In this document: in pieces, positions 36,201-51,200 of the stretch
Position numbering within the stretch: position 1 is the first letter of the stretch
How the letters are laid out: each line of letters opens with the position of its first letter
From: Edolisoma coerulescens
Taxonomy: Eukaryota; Chordata; Aves; Passeriformes; Campephagidae
Reading direction: 5' to 3'
Assembly: GCA_013397115.1 (NCBI GenBank)
Contig: VWZW01002762.1
Span: 124,001-188,000 of the forward strand
DNA length: 64,000 bases
Notes under the pieces: generated by a model
The model's database searches: none
Told to the model about the DNA's origin: nothing
Seen by the model: only the letters and a program-made list of their open reading frames with translations
Program-made: the position numbers and the translations under genes

Positions 36201-39200
36201 TCCTAATACGAAGAAAAATATGACTGAACACTTCTACCATTTAATTCATCGGTTTTACATATGACCTATGCTTTTTCTTGTTTTGAACACTTATAAATGC
36301 ACACTAATTAGTTTCACTGGCTAGTATTACTTCACAGAGTCTTCTGTTTCATTCCCTATCTATTGCCTGTATGCTGGAATTACTACCATATGCATACCAC
36401 CATTTAGCCTTTTTTGGTGCTTCTGGAACTGTGGCTTTTTGGGTACTCAGACTGGTACAGGGTCATCATCGTTTCTGTGAACTTAACAAACAAGGTGTCA
36501 AGACAAATACCCTCTAGACTGAAGTAACATATGAAAACCAGGAAACTTATGTGACCCTAGCAAATAGAAGCTTATAATAATCAGACCTAAGAGACTGAAA
36601 ATTTCAAAGAGACTGAAAAGTTCACCAATTTGGAAGTAAAACAGAAGACCAGGAGATATAGGAGAGTGTGTATGAAAGGGCCAGGGGGCAACATAACTAC
36701 TCATGAAGGAGAGTGGTGGAACTACGGAAGTTGTGGCTGATGGGCAAATGGCACAAAGTATTTTTGACAAGTTTTGTGGAGGTTACACTTGCAGAGGCCT
36801 CTTTAGGTAGCAAGCCTGTTAAACCACTTGCCCCGGCTCCACCCACCTGGTGGAAGAGCCCAGTACAGCTCTGGCAGTTGAGGAATTAGGGTTTAAAAGT
36901 GAAATATATTATACTATGAAATGTGTAAATTTCCAGGAGCTCTCCCTCAAACATCTAGAGAAGCATAGGTACAAAAGAGAGAGTAGTTTAGATTTAGCCT
37001 GACAGTTGTTCTTTTCACATTTTGGTCTCCAGTTAAGCATTTTTTAGCATGTCCTCAGCATTATTAGCACTAAAGTGATCATGCTTATGTTTTTAAACGA
37101 ACACTTGAAAAGAACAAACACTTTTGTGATTTAAGTTACTATTGTTACTCTTATTGCCTGGCTGTTCAGAGACCATTTATTTCAAGGCAGACTTAGAGGT
37201 ACAACAACTCATTGAGGCAGTTCTTGGTGGGAAGACCAGCAATAACACAGAGACAGTAACAATTTCACTGGATTCCTCTCCCAGGCTATAACATCCATTT
37301 GGCACTACAGGGTATTACTTTCCCAAATGTTGTACATATAGAAAAAGATGCAAATTATCTAACCAGATCTTGATTAGACACTTGCAGGAATACTGGAAAA
37401 GGGAAAAACATTATTGTAGGAAAAAATATACATGGAAAAATATATACAGGAAAAATGAAAATAACATTTTTGCACCCAACCTCCAATCCTGCTTCAGGTA
37501 CCAGAAATATCTAAGTAGATGGAGGCTGTAAAGACCAAGTAACTGACATAAATACAGTTCCATCGTTAAGTAGAATAGTTAATCTAAAGTTGACACGTGT
37601 CTGTGGAATATATACAACAAAAAGCAATAAAGAATTTAGCAGATTAAAAGCAAGTATTGGATAGGAAAAAACCCCACAGTTACATTAGGGAAGAGAAATG
37701 AAACAGAAAGACAAATTTTCTTATGATCAGAATGCATTACCATCAGCCTGGACTAACCTCCCAGGGGATGTGGCCTCAGCACCATAGGCTGGCTCATTAA
37801 AAACTACAAAACAACCTTGCATTGCAGAGAGACAGACTAGGTGAGCTAATAGGTCTTTTCTTTCTTCTAGCTTTTATGACTCCAAGATCATCTCATTTAC
37901 ATAATGATGATTCGTATGCCCTTCTGTAAATACGGATGACCAAAGATTATTTTTCCACTTTTTAAAATAGGGAGGTAAAACACTAGAGGCTTTTGGTTGA
38001 AAGCTCCCCAATTAATTCTGTTATAATCTAAATGGTTCCCAAGTGTCACATACAAATATTAAGACTAATGAGTGCACATCCTTTATGTTATTTTCTTGGT
38101 TATGCCATGGGTTTTTATATGTATTAGAACCATATTCTTGAACATTCCAGTTGAGATTGTTAGACAAACAGTATTCTATACAAAAATCAAAATATATAAA
38201 ACCAATTTTTTTTAGCAGCCAGCCCTGACTTCAAATGGTTAAATTACCACCAATTTACAACTGTCTTTTAAAAACACTGTTATCTTTACAAGCTGTCCTT
38301 CTCCACACTCTTGTTTTTACAGTTGTCTTTGAATTGCTCCAAAAACTAAGGTATTTAATTGAATGCAAATGAATGAAGTAACCTACAATGAGGTATCTAG
38401 AATAACTGATCAGAAATATTTTCCAGAAGGATGTTTTATTTGTTTGTAGTTATTTGTGTACTGTATTTTAAAAAAGAAGCATCCATCAGCAAAGACAATA
38501 GCTTGTCCTGGCTACCGTATCCCGGCTCTAGTGGAAGCTGTCAGAACCAAAGGGATATTGTTGTCTTTCTTGCTACAATTGAACACAGTAACCCACGGGA
38601 AACCTTGCAAACTCAGACACAGGAAGGCAGAGGCAAAGAGGTGACAATCTCTGAACCAACACCAAGTGCAGAGAACAGGAGACTCCTCAGAAGAGCTTGT
38701 GGAAGATGTAGAGCCAGCCTCAAAGCAGCTTTCTCCAAGGGTATAACAGATAACACAGAATTTGCAGTGACTCAGCTCACTAGCAGCTGATGGACTGAGA
38801 ACACAAGTAAAGAGACCTATTCTTCAAGAAATTAGTAGGCAGGGAAATATGTATATAATAATTTGTGACTCTCCTTTATTTCTATTTCATCTTCTCCACC
38901 ATATTCAGTTTCCCTTATTTAAACAAATAATCAGCCTAGTTCATGTTCAAACGAAATCTTGTATTATAGTCTAAAAGCTTCCTTGGTACACTGGGTATGC
39001 TCTAAGGATATGCACTTGAGGACAAACAGCAGAGGCAGAGCCACCTCAAGGCTGTGGATGACCTGAAGGTCTTATAAAGGAGTGTGTGTGTGTGTGGGGA
39101 CGGAGTTAATTTCCTTTTACTTCATTCCTCTATTGACCAACAACCTTTAACCGGCAGAGAATCACGGCTGATCACACTGTAACTGAGATATGGCCATTTC

Positions 39201-42200
39201 AGTCAAGTCTGCCAGCTGGCTGATGAATGCCCTGCTCAGCAGTCACTCCCTTCTTCACATTCATGCAGTTTTCTCTCTTCTTTACAAGATTAAGGAACTT
39301 AGAAACCAGTTCAGTTTTGGAACCTAGTGGTACCTTCATGACTGAGGGCGGATAGTGCAGCACTTAACACCAGACTGCATAAACACAAGACACGAAACAA
39401 CCGATCTGCTGCAGACTGGGGCAGGCAAATGCTAGTAGAAGCACCATGAAATCCTGCAACAGAGGTGTATGACATTTTCTAGAAGAACAGAATTACTTCA
39501 AATTGAGGACTTTTTATGAAGAATGTTTATGAAGAAGGGCTGGAGAGAACAGCCGGTCAGTGATATTATCAGAACAGCAGTCATCAAGTGCTAAGAAGTA
39601 GCACTTTTTGGCCAAATTAGATACAACTCTCAACCATTTCCAAATGAACTCTTACCAACTTTATAAAAAATGCCACTTTCACCTCTTATTACCTAAACCA
39701 TTCATTTTTTCCCCTCATAATACGAAGAACTGGGCTTTTTACTGTAAACATTCGGTTTTCCTAGACATTACTGTGTTAGAAGAAAGTTGACTTCATACAC
39801 CTAACGCCATTATGGCTATACAATTAGCAATTATCAAATCTTTCCACTTCCCTTATCCAAGTTATTTTAAGGAATAAATATAGGAAACTTGCAAGGAATA
39901 CTGAAAACGAAAAGTAATCACATGTATTTATCTTACGTACAGTTTTGAACTTTCAAGTGTCATAGATAAAGCAATACTGTTGCATTTCTTCTACAGTTTA
40001 CCACATTGTAAAATTCACGGTCACTGGTACATTAGACTACTTGGGAAAGATTTCTGTAAAAAAAACATTTAAGGATGAATGCTTATGGTCAGGGTTGCTG
40101 GTTTTAGTGGGTAAAGTTAGTGCTCACAACACCATGACTCCAATTTCAGCATCAATAAATCCCATGTTATAATTTAGGCCATAATTTTATATTACAGTAT
40201 TTGACAAAACAAAACAAAAACGCCAACCAAACTCAGCAGGTTGTATTTATATTCCTGAATGACTCTTGTTTCTAAAACCAGCTATTTGGACTATTTCTGA
40301 AGGATCAAGGTCATTAACAACTGCTTTCAGCAAGCTGGACACAGCTGAGTGAAGGAAAGAAGTGCCCTTAAACACATCTGCTTACTGCGCTCCACAGCTT
40401 GTCTGGCAAAAGCATGAAAGTTGTCCTCTGTTCTACTCAACTGAGCCAGAGATACCACAGAGGAGAGAAGGGTGTCTCTTAAAATGGAAAAGGCACTTCA
40501 CTACTTTTAATAGCAAATTTCTTATTTGCATCAAGATTGAGCAAAAAATGTCATAATTGAAACTTAATGTTCTTTATAAGGACAATAAAATTTATTTCTT
40601 AAACATTAAGAAACGTTAGTGCCTAGAGATGCTGTTACCTTGGTGCAGATTATCTTCATACTATGCAGTCTGTCAAGTGATTCCTGAGGATTTCCTAGGT
40701 ACTGAGGAAGTTCAGCATGCAAAATCCTCATGGAGAAAGGAACCATGGAACCTAGAAACATAATTAATTTTGTTAAGTGTGTTTGCTATAATGATCAGTT
40801 TGTGATTTGCCTACATTAAAAAAGGTATGTCTCACTAGTGTTTATATCACAAAGTCCATTTTGCCTTCATATCTTTTTCTTCTCCTGATGAAAAATATGA
40901 AAGATGAGAATAGGAAACTTATTCTCAGCTATATAATGTGACAAGTTTAAAATGTTTTAAATAGGCAAACACAAGTAAACCATAATCAAGAAGGCAAGAA
41001 GAAGGTGCACCTAACTCAAATTTTCAAAAACAAGTTGTAATGGGAAGTACAATGTTTCATTGAAGATTTTTTTAAACTAATTAAAATGAAGGATTAAAAA
41101 AATGAAGTTTACTCAAGTTGCAGCTACAACATTACTACTAGCATTTAATAATTATGTATATTCTACAACCAATGCAGAAGAAGTAAGATTAAATTACTGG
41201 CTTTCAAAGTATGCTTATGAAAGAGATATAACCGGGGCATGCAAAACCTTTTCACATATTTTTGTGTAATTTCTGGTTCATTCAGAATGTCAAAGAATAG
41301 GGAATTTTAAACAATATTTGGGGAGAAAAAGAAATGTCTTCCTTTTCATACTAGTTTACTACTACTACTACTACTATTACTACTACTACTGTTGTTGTTA
41401 TTGTTATTATTGTTGTTGTTATTATTATTATATTTGCCAAAGACCTCATTGTCTAAGTTTATGGGCATCCTGGCTGACTTCCCAGGCAGTTTCAGGAGCT
41501 TACCCAAACCCAAGCGTGTGCAACATCTTGCTTTCAGGTAACTGCATAATCCTGACACACAAACAACAATATTGAATATAAACTAAACATCACTACTGAA
41601 ACCAAATCAGAGCTGGCATAATGGGGATACAGGCCTTGCAAAATACCATGCCGCGTTCCTAATATTTTAATATGTACATTTGCTGTACACATATTCCAAG
41701 GGGATTTCCCTCTCAAGTCACCTCTTGCCTCATCTTTTCTCAAAAACAGGACTCAGGAGCTTTCTAAATAGATTTTTGCACCTGTTCTTAACAGGCCTGT
41801 ATGTCAAAGAGGTAAATGCTATATAGAATGAGTCACCGCCTCTAGACATTTTTTTAAAGGTTGACAAAATTTTAATCACAAGACTCACTAATTATGACCT
41901 TCACAGTAAGCCACTTACATCTACATAAATTCTCTTTTGCTGATGCTAACTATTCCCCATGGCTTCCCTGACTGCTGTGTTCCTGTAATGGACACACACA
42001 GGAGTTTCACACATCATCATACGTGAAAAAAACATTGAGAAAATAAAACTGCCTCTGAAATTCTATTAAGAGACATGTAGAAGTTGATTCAACCAGTAAC
42101 AAAAGATGTGAAATATTTTATGTATGTATTCTGAATAGTGCCTAGCATGACAGAAGACAGATAGTCAGTGTAGGCAGTGAACAACAACAAAAAGGAAGTT

Positions 42201-45200
42201 GAAAATAATTTAAGAGTAAATTCTGTGCCAAAACACCAGAGAAAAATTGTTTTGTAGACATGTTGCAAACTGCACTGAAAACCTATGGAAGCAAATATGA
42301 ACTCTGTCTGGTTCTATCTCTACCACCTCTCTGGTGACCAAGTTCTAACTCCACAATCCAACAGTAATCCTGCCAAAAAAATTAGTGCTTTTGGAGAAAG
42401 TAGTCTTAAGTTACTGATGATGCACCTTCTGCGGCGCTCAATGGGATTTCTGAGGCAAAGACAGAAAAAAGGGAAAATTTTGTAGAACTGAAAGAATCTG
42501 AAGTTGTAGCAACATTTTGGTTAATGACTGTGTTGCAGTATTGTCAATTCTGAACAAGTATCTTCACATCCTCTTGTAAAATGCAACAAGAGGTCAATTC
42601 AATAAACACTCTTACAAAAAACTTGAATTAGTATCAGAACAAGTCAACATACAAATAGACAGGTATTTAATGCAGCACAGATGAAACATCTCACATTATC
42701 AAGTTTTATAAAATTTATACAATATTTTGTGAAACAGCTTTTTGGAATTCTGTATTTTGTAAAGAAGTGATCTCATGTATTGCTGAATGAAACCACTCTA
42801 CTATGATCCCTGTGAGAGGAAAGAATAACCCACTACCAAATCTACATCATCAGAAGTCGTGTCAGAAGATGTCAGAATGATGAATACAATTCCAGGTCAA
42901 CTTAAGATTCCATAAGAATCTGATTTATTTCCTATTACAACTAAGTCCTCAGTTGTAACAGGCATTCAGAACCATATTATTTCAAAATGTACTGTATGGA
43001 TGTATTATTTCTCAACCACTTTGTATTTCCTTCATAGCTTGTGACCAAAAAGCATTCCAGTGAGATCCTCAGTAGTACATCAAGTGTGGTGACAGATCTC
43101 AAACAAAACCAGAAGAAAGCTGTCCCAGGGTGTAAAGCTAGTTACTGTAAAGCATTTTCAAACCAGAATTTGTATTACAATTTCTCACAGGAGGATCTAA
43201 AACTCTAGCATCTGTTTCTTCTCTTTCTTTTGAAACTCATGACATAAATAGAAGAAATTTTTCTGTAAACATCCAGCAAATCCATCCAATGAATGTCTGT
43301 TACTTATTGCTAATTAAACAAGCTGCTAACTTTATTTAAAACATCAGAAACACTAGCTCTTTCTGCCCTCTTCTTCCTCAGTTTCCTTGTAATCCTTCTG
43401 AATAGCAGAATTTTTTTTTTTGGAAGAAAGCACAAAACTGTAGATGTGCTCTCATGCGAATGTGACAACTGGGGAAAGGAGAAAAGAAATGCCCTTTTAC
43501 CACTGGTAAGGCTTTCTTACCAGTCCATGTAAACAGTATTGTGTCATTTCAGGTCAAATCAGATGAGCAAACTACTCATAAAAAACCTGCAGCATTTATT
43601 CAAGCCACTCATCCAAATATAGACCTTAAATATGCTGCTCATAAACTCTTGAGATTTTTGGCTAAGTGCATTTTCCCAGATATGTTCCTGTCTACAAGTA
43701 AACTTCTCTTCAGTTAAATTACAAGAGGCATGGATAATGTATATAATTCATTTCCTACAGTAATAAACTGATTTTCTGGTTAAGAAAAAGGCCATAAATT
43801 TACTTAGATTTGGTACACTTTTCAATGAGTGCTACTTATATAAGGTGCTAATACAATTTACATACACTTCTCAAAAAGAAATACATGGCAGTAACAGAAA
43901 ATGCATTCAAAGATACCTGTTCACCAATGCAGTTCTATACCTGATTAACAGCTGTGTTAGAACTGGCAAGAGGTGAGACTTAAAAAAGTCAAAAGAGGTT
44001 TTCAGAAAACACTGTAATTTTCATTTTACATTGTCTAGTTTAACAAGAAAACAACTGGGAAGAAGTACATGATGTCTGCTGACGACTCTAGTAGATCAAT
44101 AATAATAGTGTTAGGAAGGTCTGAAAGGCAGGTTGCAGAATTTGCAGTACAGAATTTAATGAAAAAAAGATTAGCAGGGGAAAAAAACCCTATACTTCCC
44201 TCAATGAACACACATATTAGGAAAAAAACCAAACCAAAACAAGAAAGTAAGATTGACTACATTAACATTCATCTGTAACAGAAATAATACATGTGCTTGT
44301 TAGACTAAGGATTACATTATCTTGTCTGAAAAGTTTCACCTACTCACTTACTGTTAGGCCACATACTTAAAGCATGCAGAGAAAGACATATTTCTTCATA
44401 ACAGGTTTCTATACAAGCACGCATACATATATATTCCTGTGGTATTCCACTAGGGATAAGAAAATGTTATATAAACACTGAATTTATCACAGACTGTCTT
44501 TTGCAAAACTACTCGGAATTAAACCCATGTACTCGATTATATTTTGCTCAGTACTGAATTTAACATGGCAACATGTCAAGGAAGTATTTAAAACAAATAG
44601 CATATCCTGTAATTAAAATGTTCAGTTAAGAGCATGGGAGAATGGATTTTGCTCTCTACTTCATGCTTCCAATTTCTACAGTAATGTCCTCTTACACATT
44701 AAAACTATGCCAGCTAAGCTGAGATAATTTCCACAAAAGGCAATACCCTACAATTACTGCTATGTACTGAAATTTTATTTTTAAGTTAAATAGGTCTTAT
44801 TCTATGTTTGATGTTTTACAGTTGACCTCTGTTGCTCCTCTTTAGGGGTTTCATAATAATATATAAAAAATTTATAATGGAAAATGGTTTAATTTAGAGA
44901 CAATTTTCTTAGCAATCACTTTTAAATACACTGGAGATTTTTTTTTCAAAGAATGTGATTTTTGATTGTCACTTTCACATGAATTAATCCCATTCGTATG
45001 TATCTATATATGTATTATCAGCATACAAAAGGCAAATCTAAAAAGTAAAAAAAGGTCTGCTGAAAGGAAAATGGATACTCTGAAAGCATGGGAACAGATG
45101 GAATAAAGAGTAAGATCAGGTAGAATTTTCTAAGACCACAGATTTCAATTTCTATTTCTTTATGAACAGCTGCACATTTTCATAACTGTCAAAACATAAA

Positions 45201-48200
45201 CATCACCTCATGTCAATCAAATTCAAACTGCAGCCCTCATCTGCAGCCCTTTTGGAGCAGAGAAGAGTATTCCAATGACCAGCCATTTTATCTTTGTATT
45301 TTCTTGTTGCAAACCAGTAACCAGAAATGCTTTCTGACCTGCCTTCTATACCTTGTTCAACGAATCTTACATGCCAAAAAGCAACAGAAGAGCCGATTAC
45401 CAATTACTAAAAGGATCAAGTAGGATCTTATAACATTAAAAAAACCCAAACCAAAACAAAAGAAAAAATTCCTTCCTTCACTGGGTAAAAGAGAAATACA
45501 CAGAATCCAGTTTCTGAAAAATATTCTGCTTTACACATATATATTCAGAGAGAGATGTAAATCCTTGCCTTTATATGCACAAACATACTTCTACCAACAG
45601 TGCATTCGTATAATTTATAGGATTTTTCAGAGTGATAATGTAGTAAACTTCAAATCCTAGCTTTGCTGTTAGCAAAATTAGCTAGCAATTAAAAGCACAC
45701 TTAAAAATCCCAGTTCAACAGACTCGCTTTCCAGCTTTTGTTTATTACCTTCAATCCAGGGAGACTGAAGATGAGATAGGAGCCTAAATGTTTGTAACCA
45801 TTTAAAGAAAACATTTTGAAAATTTTATATGAAATTACATGCTTGCATATACTTCACAATTTAACTGCACGTGACCTAGGAACAGAAACTCTGAATCATG
45901 ATTTGATTTTAAAAGGTTTCAAAAATACTTTTTCAGTAATGTGGACTTACTTGCCTTGAAGAAAGGAAAATATAAGAGAGAGAATGCAGGAAAACTCTAC
46001 AACAATTGCCCTGCAGCAAAGAAATCACCCTAAATCTTATCCACTGATAACTGGATTAAGGCAGAATTTAGAAATGAGTTACTTGCTCATAGTATTAAGA
46101 AATTCTGTGTAAAGCTGGTACTGTCTACAATGAGACTATTTAGCCTTGGGAAAGAATGCACAATTAAGTATTTTAGCAGTACTCTACCCCCTTAGATTAT
46201 ATATACATTTCTTAACTAAAATATCTGTATCATTTCAGAAAAATTTCTGTTTGCATGTCTGAGTAGTCTGAATAACCAACTGGAACCACAACATTCAAGT
46301 ATTTATTCAAGTTGTATTACCTGATGTTACAGGTAGAAGGTAGCTCTGAAGCAATAGAATAGTGAATTTAAAGAGGCAGTAGAGATGTACACAATAATGA
46401 AAACAAAATAATGGGCAAACCAGTTCCACAAGAGGTTTTAATATGTTTTTTGCTGCCAACATGAGCTTGAATGAAGAACTCTCCTGAGCAACTGCCAAGA
46501 CTGAATCAGTCTGACATGGGAGTGTTAACTTCAGGCAGTATTTGTGGTAACACATGAGAAAAAAACCAGTACCATGTGCAACAATGGAATATTTTTTTTT
46601 TCGCTTTCCTGCAAAATTTATTCATGAAGAAGAGCACTCTCTATGACATAATTTCTCTAGCCTGTGCATTTCTTCTCTTAACTTTTACATTGCTTACTTC
46701 CTTTTGTCTCTCTAACTACCACAATCTTTTATTAATAATCTTTTTATTATTATTAATCTTTTTTCCCCACACCACTTCACATTCTTGCCAGTTATCTCAG
46801 TGACCAAAATCTGATGAGGGTGAAAAAAAGGATGTTTTATTTATAGCATCATCAGACCCCATAAATTAAAAAAAAAAAAAAAGGAAGCCTCAGCCAGCCT
46901 GCCTCATACCAGCATAGACAGGTAGAAGAGAAAAAGAAAAGGAGACAGTAAACTCAAAATGGCCAAACACCACTGCAGAGGCATCACATGAAGGAGATAA
47001 TTTCCCCAATCCAAGTCTGTCCTTACTTATGGCATAGGCTGATATTCAGGACCAAGCTCCAGGTAGACAGACCTTAGAGCTGTACATAGTCCTCTATCCT
47101 ATACACAGTCCAGACGCCTTTAAAATGTCTTTCGTGGGTATTAGAGAAATATTCTGGGTTAAGTGCTTTCATAGCTAACACAGTATCTCTGTATCAAGAG
47201 ATATAAAACAAGTTTCTCATTACAAATCTTGCTATTTTATAAGCTTACAAAATGTAGTAATAATTATTACAGTTCACCTTATACATCAGCACTGAAAACT
47301 TGTTAACACCATGAGTTAGGGTGACAGTTCCAAACCATGTATGATATCATTCCTTTAGAATGACTGGAATTTCAAAACTGAATAAAAGAAAAAAATTAAG
47401 ACCACTACTTGAGTAACTAAGGACACATTAAAAATGAAATCTCACACAAATTTTTTCTATCAATTTTTTCATATATTTCTGATAAAAATTCTAACTACAG
47501 TGGATATTAGTAATGTCATAAAAGTATCATTAGTGTAAAATGCTAAAGCAGTTGTGATGTCTAGACTCACATTATTTTGAGGAAAAAAAAAAAATTTTAT
47601 ATATATTATTTATATTATTTTTTAAACTATCTCTATCCATCCAGAAGTGCCATCCTATTGCAGGACACACTAGAGTATACCCCTAGTAACAACACTGCCA
47701 CACTTTTATAAAACTTGTGTTGGTATTAAAACCAGAGCTCAAGAGAAGGTGCACAGTATGAAATAAGTTTCTAGAACACATACAACCAGATATTTAATGC
47801 CATGCTCCTTATTTAGGCCCTTCCCACCAAAGCATAGAAGACTGATTTCATTTAGAGGAATACCGATGATACTGCATCATCATAAGGAGAATGAAAAGGG
47901 GAAAGGGAAAAAAACCCACCCCATGTTCTATAAGCTTCTGGTCAGGGGAACAGAAGTCCAATTTTTACTTATGCACAGCTTATTTTTTCCCCCTTTCTAA
48001 TACAAAATAAATTATTCACAAGTTTTGTAGCTTTAGAAGACTGATTTCAGTAGCATTAACTTTTCTGTAACTTACTGCTCTATTAACCAGAAACAAGACC
48101 AAATTACCTCATAAAAGAATGAAATAGCATTTTAATGTTCCATTTTAATTCCTGGCTCTCACAGGTTCAGAAACATATAGGTATTACCAATGGAAAGGCT

Positions 48201-51200
48201 GTCTCAGGTTAGGCAAGCTATTGTATGAGAGTTTATATATCACAAGGAACACACACACAAATGGTATGAATAGAAGTGGGTCAGACTGTGTAAATATAAA
48301 GTTAAAACCCTTAAAAAAAAAATCCTGAAATCTATCTGTCATGAGAACAATGACAAAAATTCAGCCTTATATATCCCACACAGTACAATGAAGATGTGCA
48401 GGAAGCAATCTGAAACAGAGCTCCTGACCTAAGGACCCGCCTATTATGAAAGAAAAAAATTTTATGTAAAAATAGGATTTTTTAGCTTCTTTACACAGAT
48501 AAATTTAAAAGAAGTAAATCTATAACTTAATTAAACTAAATTTTAAGATTTTATAAGAAAATGAGAACAGTTTGTTCTGTGCTCCTTATCAATCAGGAAT
48601 GATCCAAGAATGCCATAACCAACTCCACTGGCCAACACAAGGAGCCCAGGAGAATCAACGCGCTGAGAGGCTGCACTCCTACAGGCAATGCAGACGACTG
48701 AACAAAGAGCTCACAGAAATCATGGAAGGAAGATTCCAGAAAGACTACATCTTACAGATAAAGACAACAATAATGGCATCAATGCACAGCATGGCTGCAA
48801 ATGCCATACAAAATATGAGGATGAAATGGAGATTAGCAGTGCTGCCAAAAGGGAAATGGCTCTAGGCGGGTTTCAGAGGGAAATTAAGAGGACCATGTTT
48901 GCCATGTTAAGTTAAACTAATGGAAAAGCATCTTTCACTTTTCATACAGCTACTTGTAACCTAAATTCTTTGAGATATATTTCTCAGAGATTAATGGATG
49001 AGGGGCTATTCTCACTCCTGTAAGAAGTTTTGAACTTTCCCTACTTCACGCATAAAACCCAGAAAACTTCCTAATGTATGACATTTTTATTATGAATATT
49101 TTAAATACAAAGAAATTATGCAAAATATTATCTGTATTACAATTAACGGGTACATTATTTATATCTATACTCTCATTTCTTAAATTGACTTTTAAGTGCT
49201 TACTCCATTTATGTAACATGAATCAAAATCAAAATGTTGAAATAAAGCCCTTTCTTTTATGCTTGTTACACCACGAAATGATACACAAAATTGCCAAATA
49301 GCAGTGGATTGTGTATTCATACTAATATATTTCAACCAAAATATAGGAATGATTTATCCGTATTTTATTATTTAAATTAGCTGGTTAACAACGCATGTAT
49401 ACTAAATTTCTAATCCAGCATAGCACAGTTCAACGCTAGACAAAAAAGAACTGCTTGTGGTCATCCCTGCAAATGGCCTTTCTCTCTCCTCAAAACTGTG
49501 TAAGGTATGTCTGATAGCTGTTCCCCCATCATAATCACCTCGTACGTATATGAGATATCTACAACTAGCAGGTCACCTCCATCCAACCCTGATCTCATTT
49601 TCCTTACAAATGATCATATTATGGTCCCAGTTGGTAAATTCAACTGTTAAAAATGAACTGAGGCATATAATTATGAAATAGACTATCTTCCTTAAGATCA
49701 CCTTTTTTTACCATCAATTTCCTCATAACTTGTATGAAATAGCCACAGTTGTTGAGTCATTGCTCCAGGACCCAAAGCTCAGTCACAGGACAGGTGCCTG
49801 CAACACCCAGCCAGACTGTCCAGAACTGCTGCTCCCTGCATCATCTGTGGCATGAGGACCCAAGTGCCTCAAATATTGACATGACCTGCAAGGATTTTTC
49901 TTAGACAAAATAGCTTATTTTTAATATTGAAAAAGATCTGGAGACATACATATGGCATGCAGAACACTACTATTGCTGTAGCATCACGTGTACAGGTGCC
50001 CTAAGAACACCAGATCCAAAAAGCTGTCCAACCTGATGACCAGGACCTCTTTCACTCTTCAAACTGACACAGTTCCTTCCCAGTGGATTGCCTGTGATTG
50101 CCTGAAGGACGATGAGTAACGTCAGAGGGAGCTGTTCTAGGCAGTCCACGTTGGCCTCATTGGGCTGCAACTGATCTTTTGCATCACTAAGCAAAATAAT
50201 CTGCAAAAAATCATGAACTTTCTGACATCAACTTCCCTTCCTCAGCAACCTCAAATCTTCTATCTTTCTAGGTTACCCCATCAAGACTACCAGCATCTCA
50301 CATAAAATGGACTGTAATTTTTCAGAGTGGCACTGCCTATAAGAACTGCTTCTTACAAATGTTTTATTACACACTGTGGTTCAAATATGAGAGCCAAAGA
50401 ACATTAAGAACACTCAACAGTGTACTTGCATCAGAGTTATTCTTCTCTAAATAACAGATTTAGAAAAAATAAAATTTCAAGATAGCCTGAACAAGAGCAA
50501 AATTACTCTTAAAAATAGCAGTTTTTCAAACCCAGACTTCTGTAGCGCTAGAATACCCTGAGTAGGGGAACTATGTGGTTAACCTATGGGCTATTTGGAG
50601 CAGTGGGAAGTAGGGTGTTTGAAACTTGAGACAAACTGCTTATAAAGAATTGAAGCTGGTGTTGTTTTTGTTCTCTGCAATAATGAGACACATAGTAAAT
50701 CTCTGATTTCTATTTACTTTCAATTATTTAGCAAATAATATTACATTTAATCATGTTTCAATGAAGGAGAATTATTAGTTTAGTTCTAAATTTAGTTTCT
50801 TTTAATCCTAGAAACCAAGAAATAACACCTGCAGTAGCATTTGGCTATGTGAGTGTTAAAAATAGCATAGTGATAGTCCCTGGATGAACTGAAGAGGAAA
50901 AGCTTATAGAGTCTGTTTCCACAAATTCTCTCATCATCTTTCAAGCCTGGTTTTGGGTAAGATGCACTATTCAAGTTTGGTAGTTTTTAATTTCAATATC
51001 ATAGAACTAAACTATTATGTTTACTTGTTAAAAACATTCCTCTGCAGTAGCATCATGAAATACACTGCTCTACCGGTTGTTACTTCTTATAGCTACCTCC
51101 ATAATGCAAGCAATACTTCAATGTACTAATCAATCATGTTCTTCTGGGGAAAAAAACTAACCAAAACCAACATTATCCAAATCTCTCCAATGCTTTAGCC

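Larger units (their letters stand above)
34044..40638 (-). other. TRAPPC12 intron between window residues 314 and 315
   Basis: Holds an old reverse CR1-like piece (about 35.99-36.30 kb), a forward CR1 end (about 37.74-37.89 kb) and a short (GT)n tract at about 39082-39096. Otherwise nothing is recognised. Confidence 0.65.

Noticed and set aside
38431..38790. 119-codon plus-strand open frame in a TRAPPC12 intron
   Set aside because: No recognisable domain, no clear splice or promoter context, and low-complexity ends; consistent with chance.
41318..41575. Frames with long Tyr or Asn/Ser runs
   Set aside because: They are translations of the compound trinucleotide repeat in an intron.
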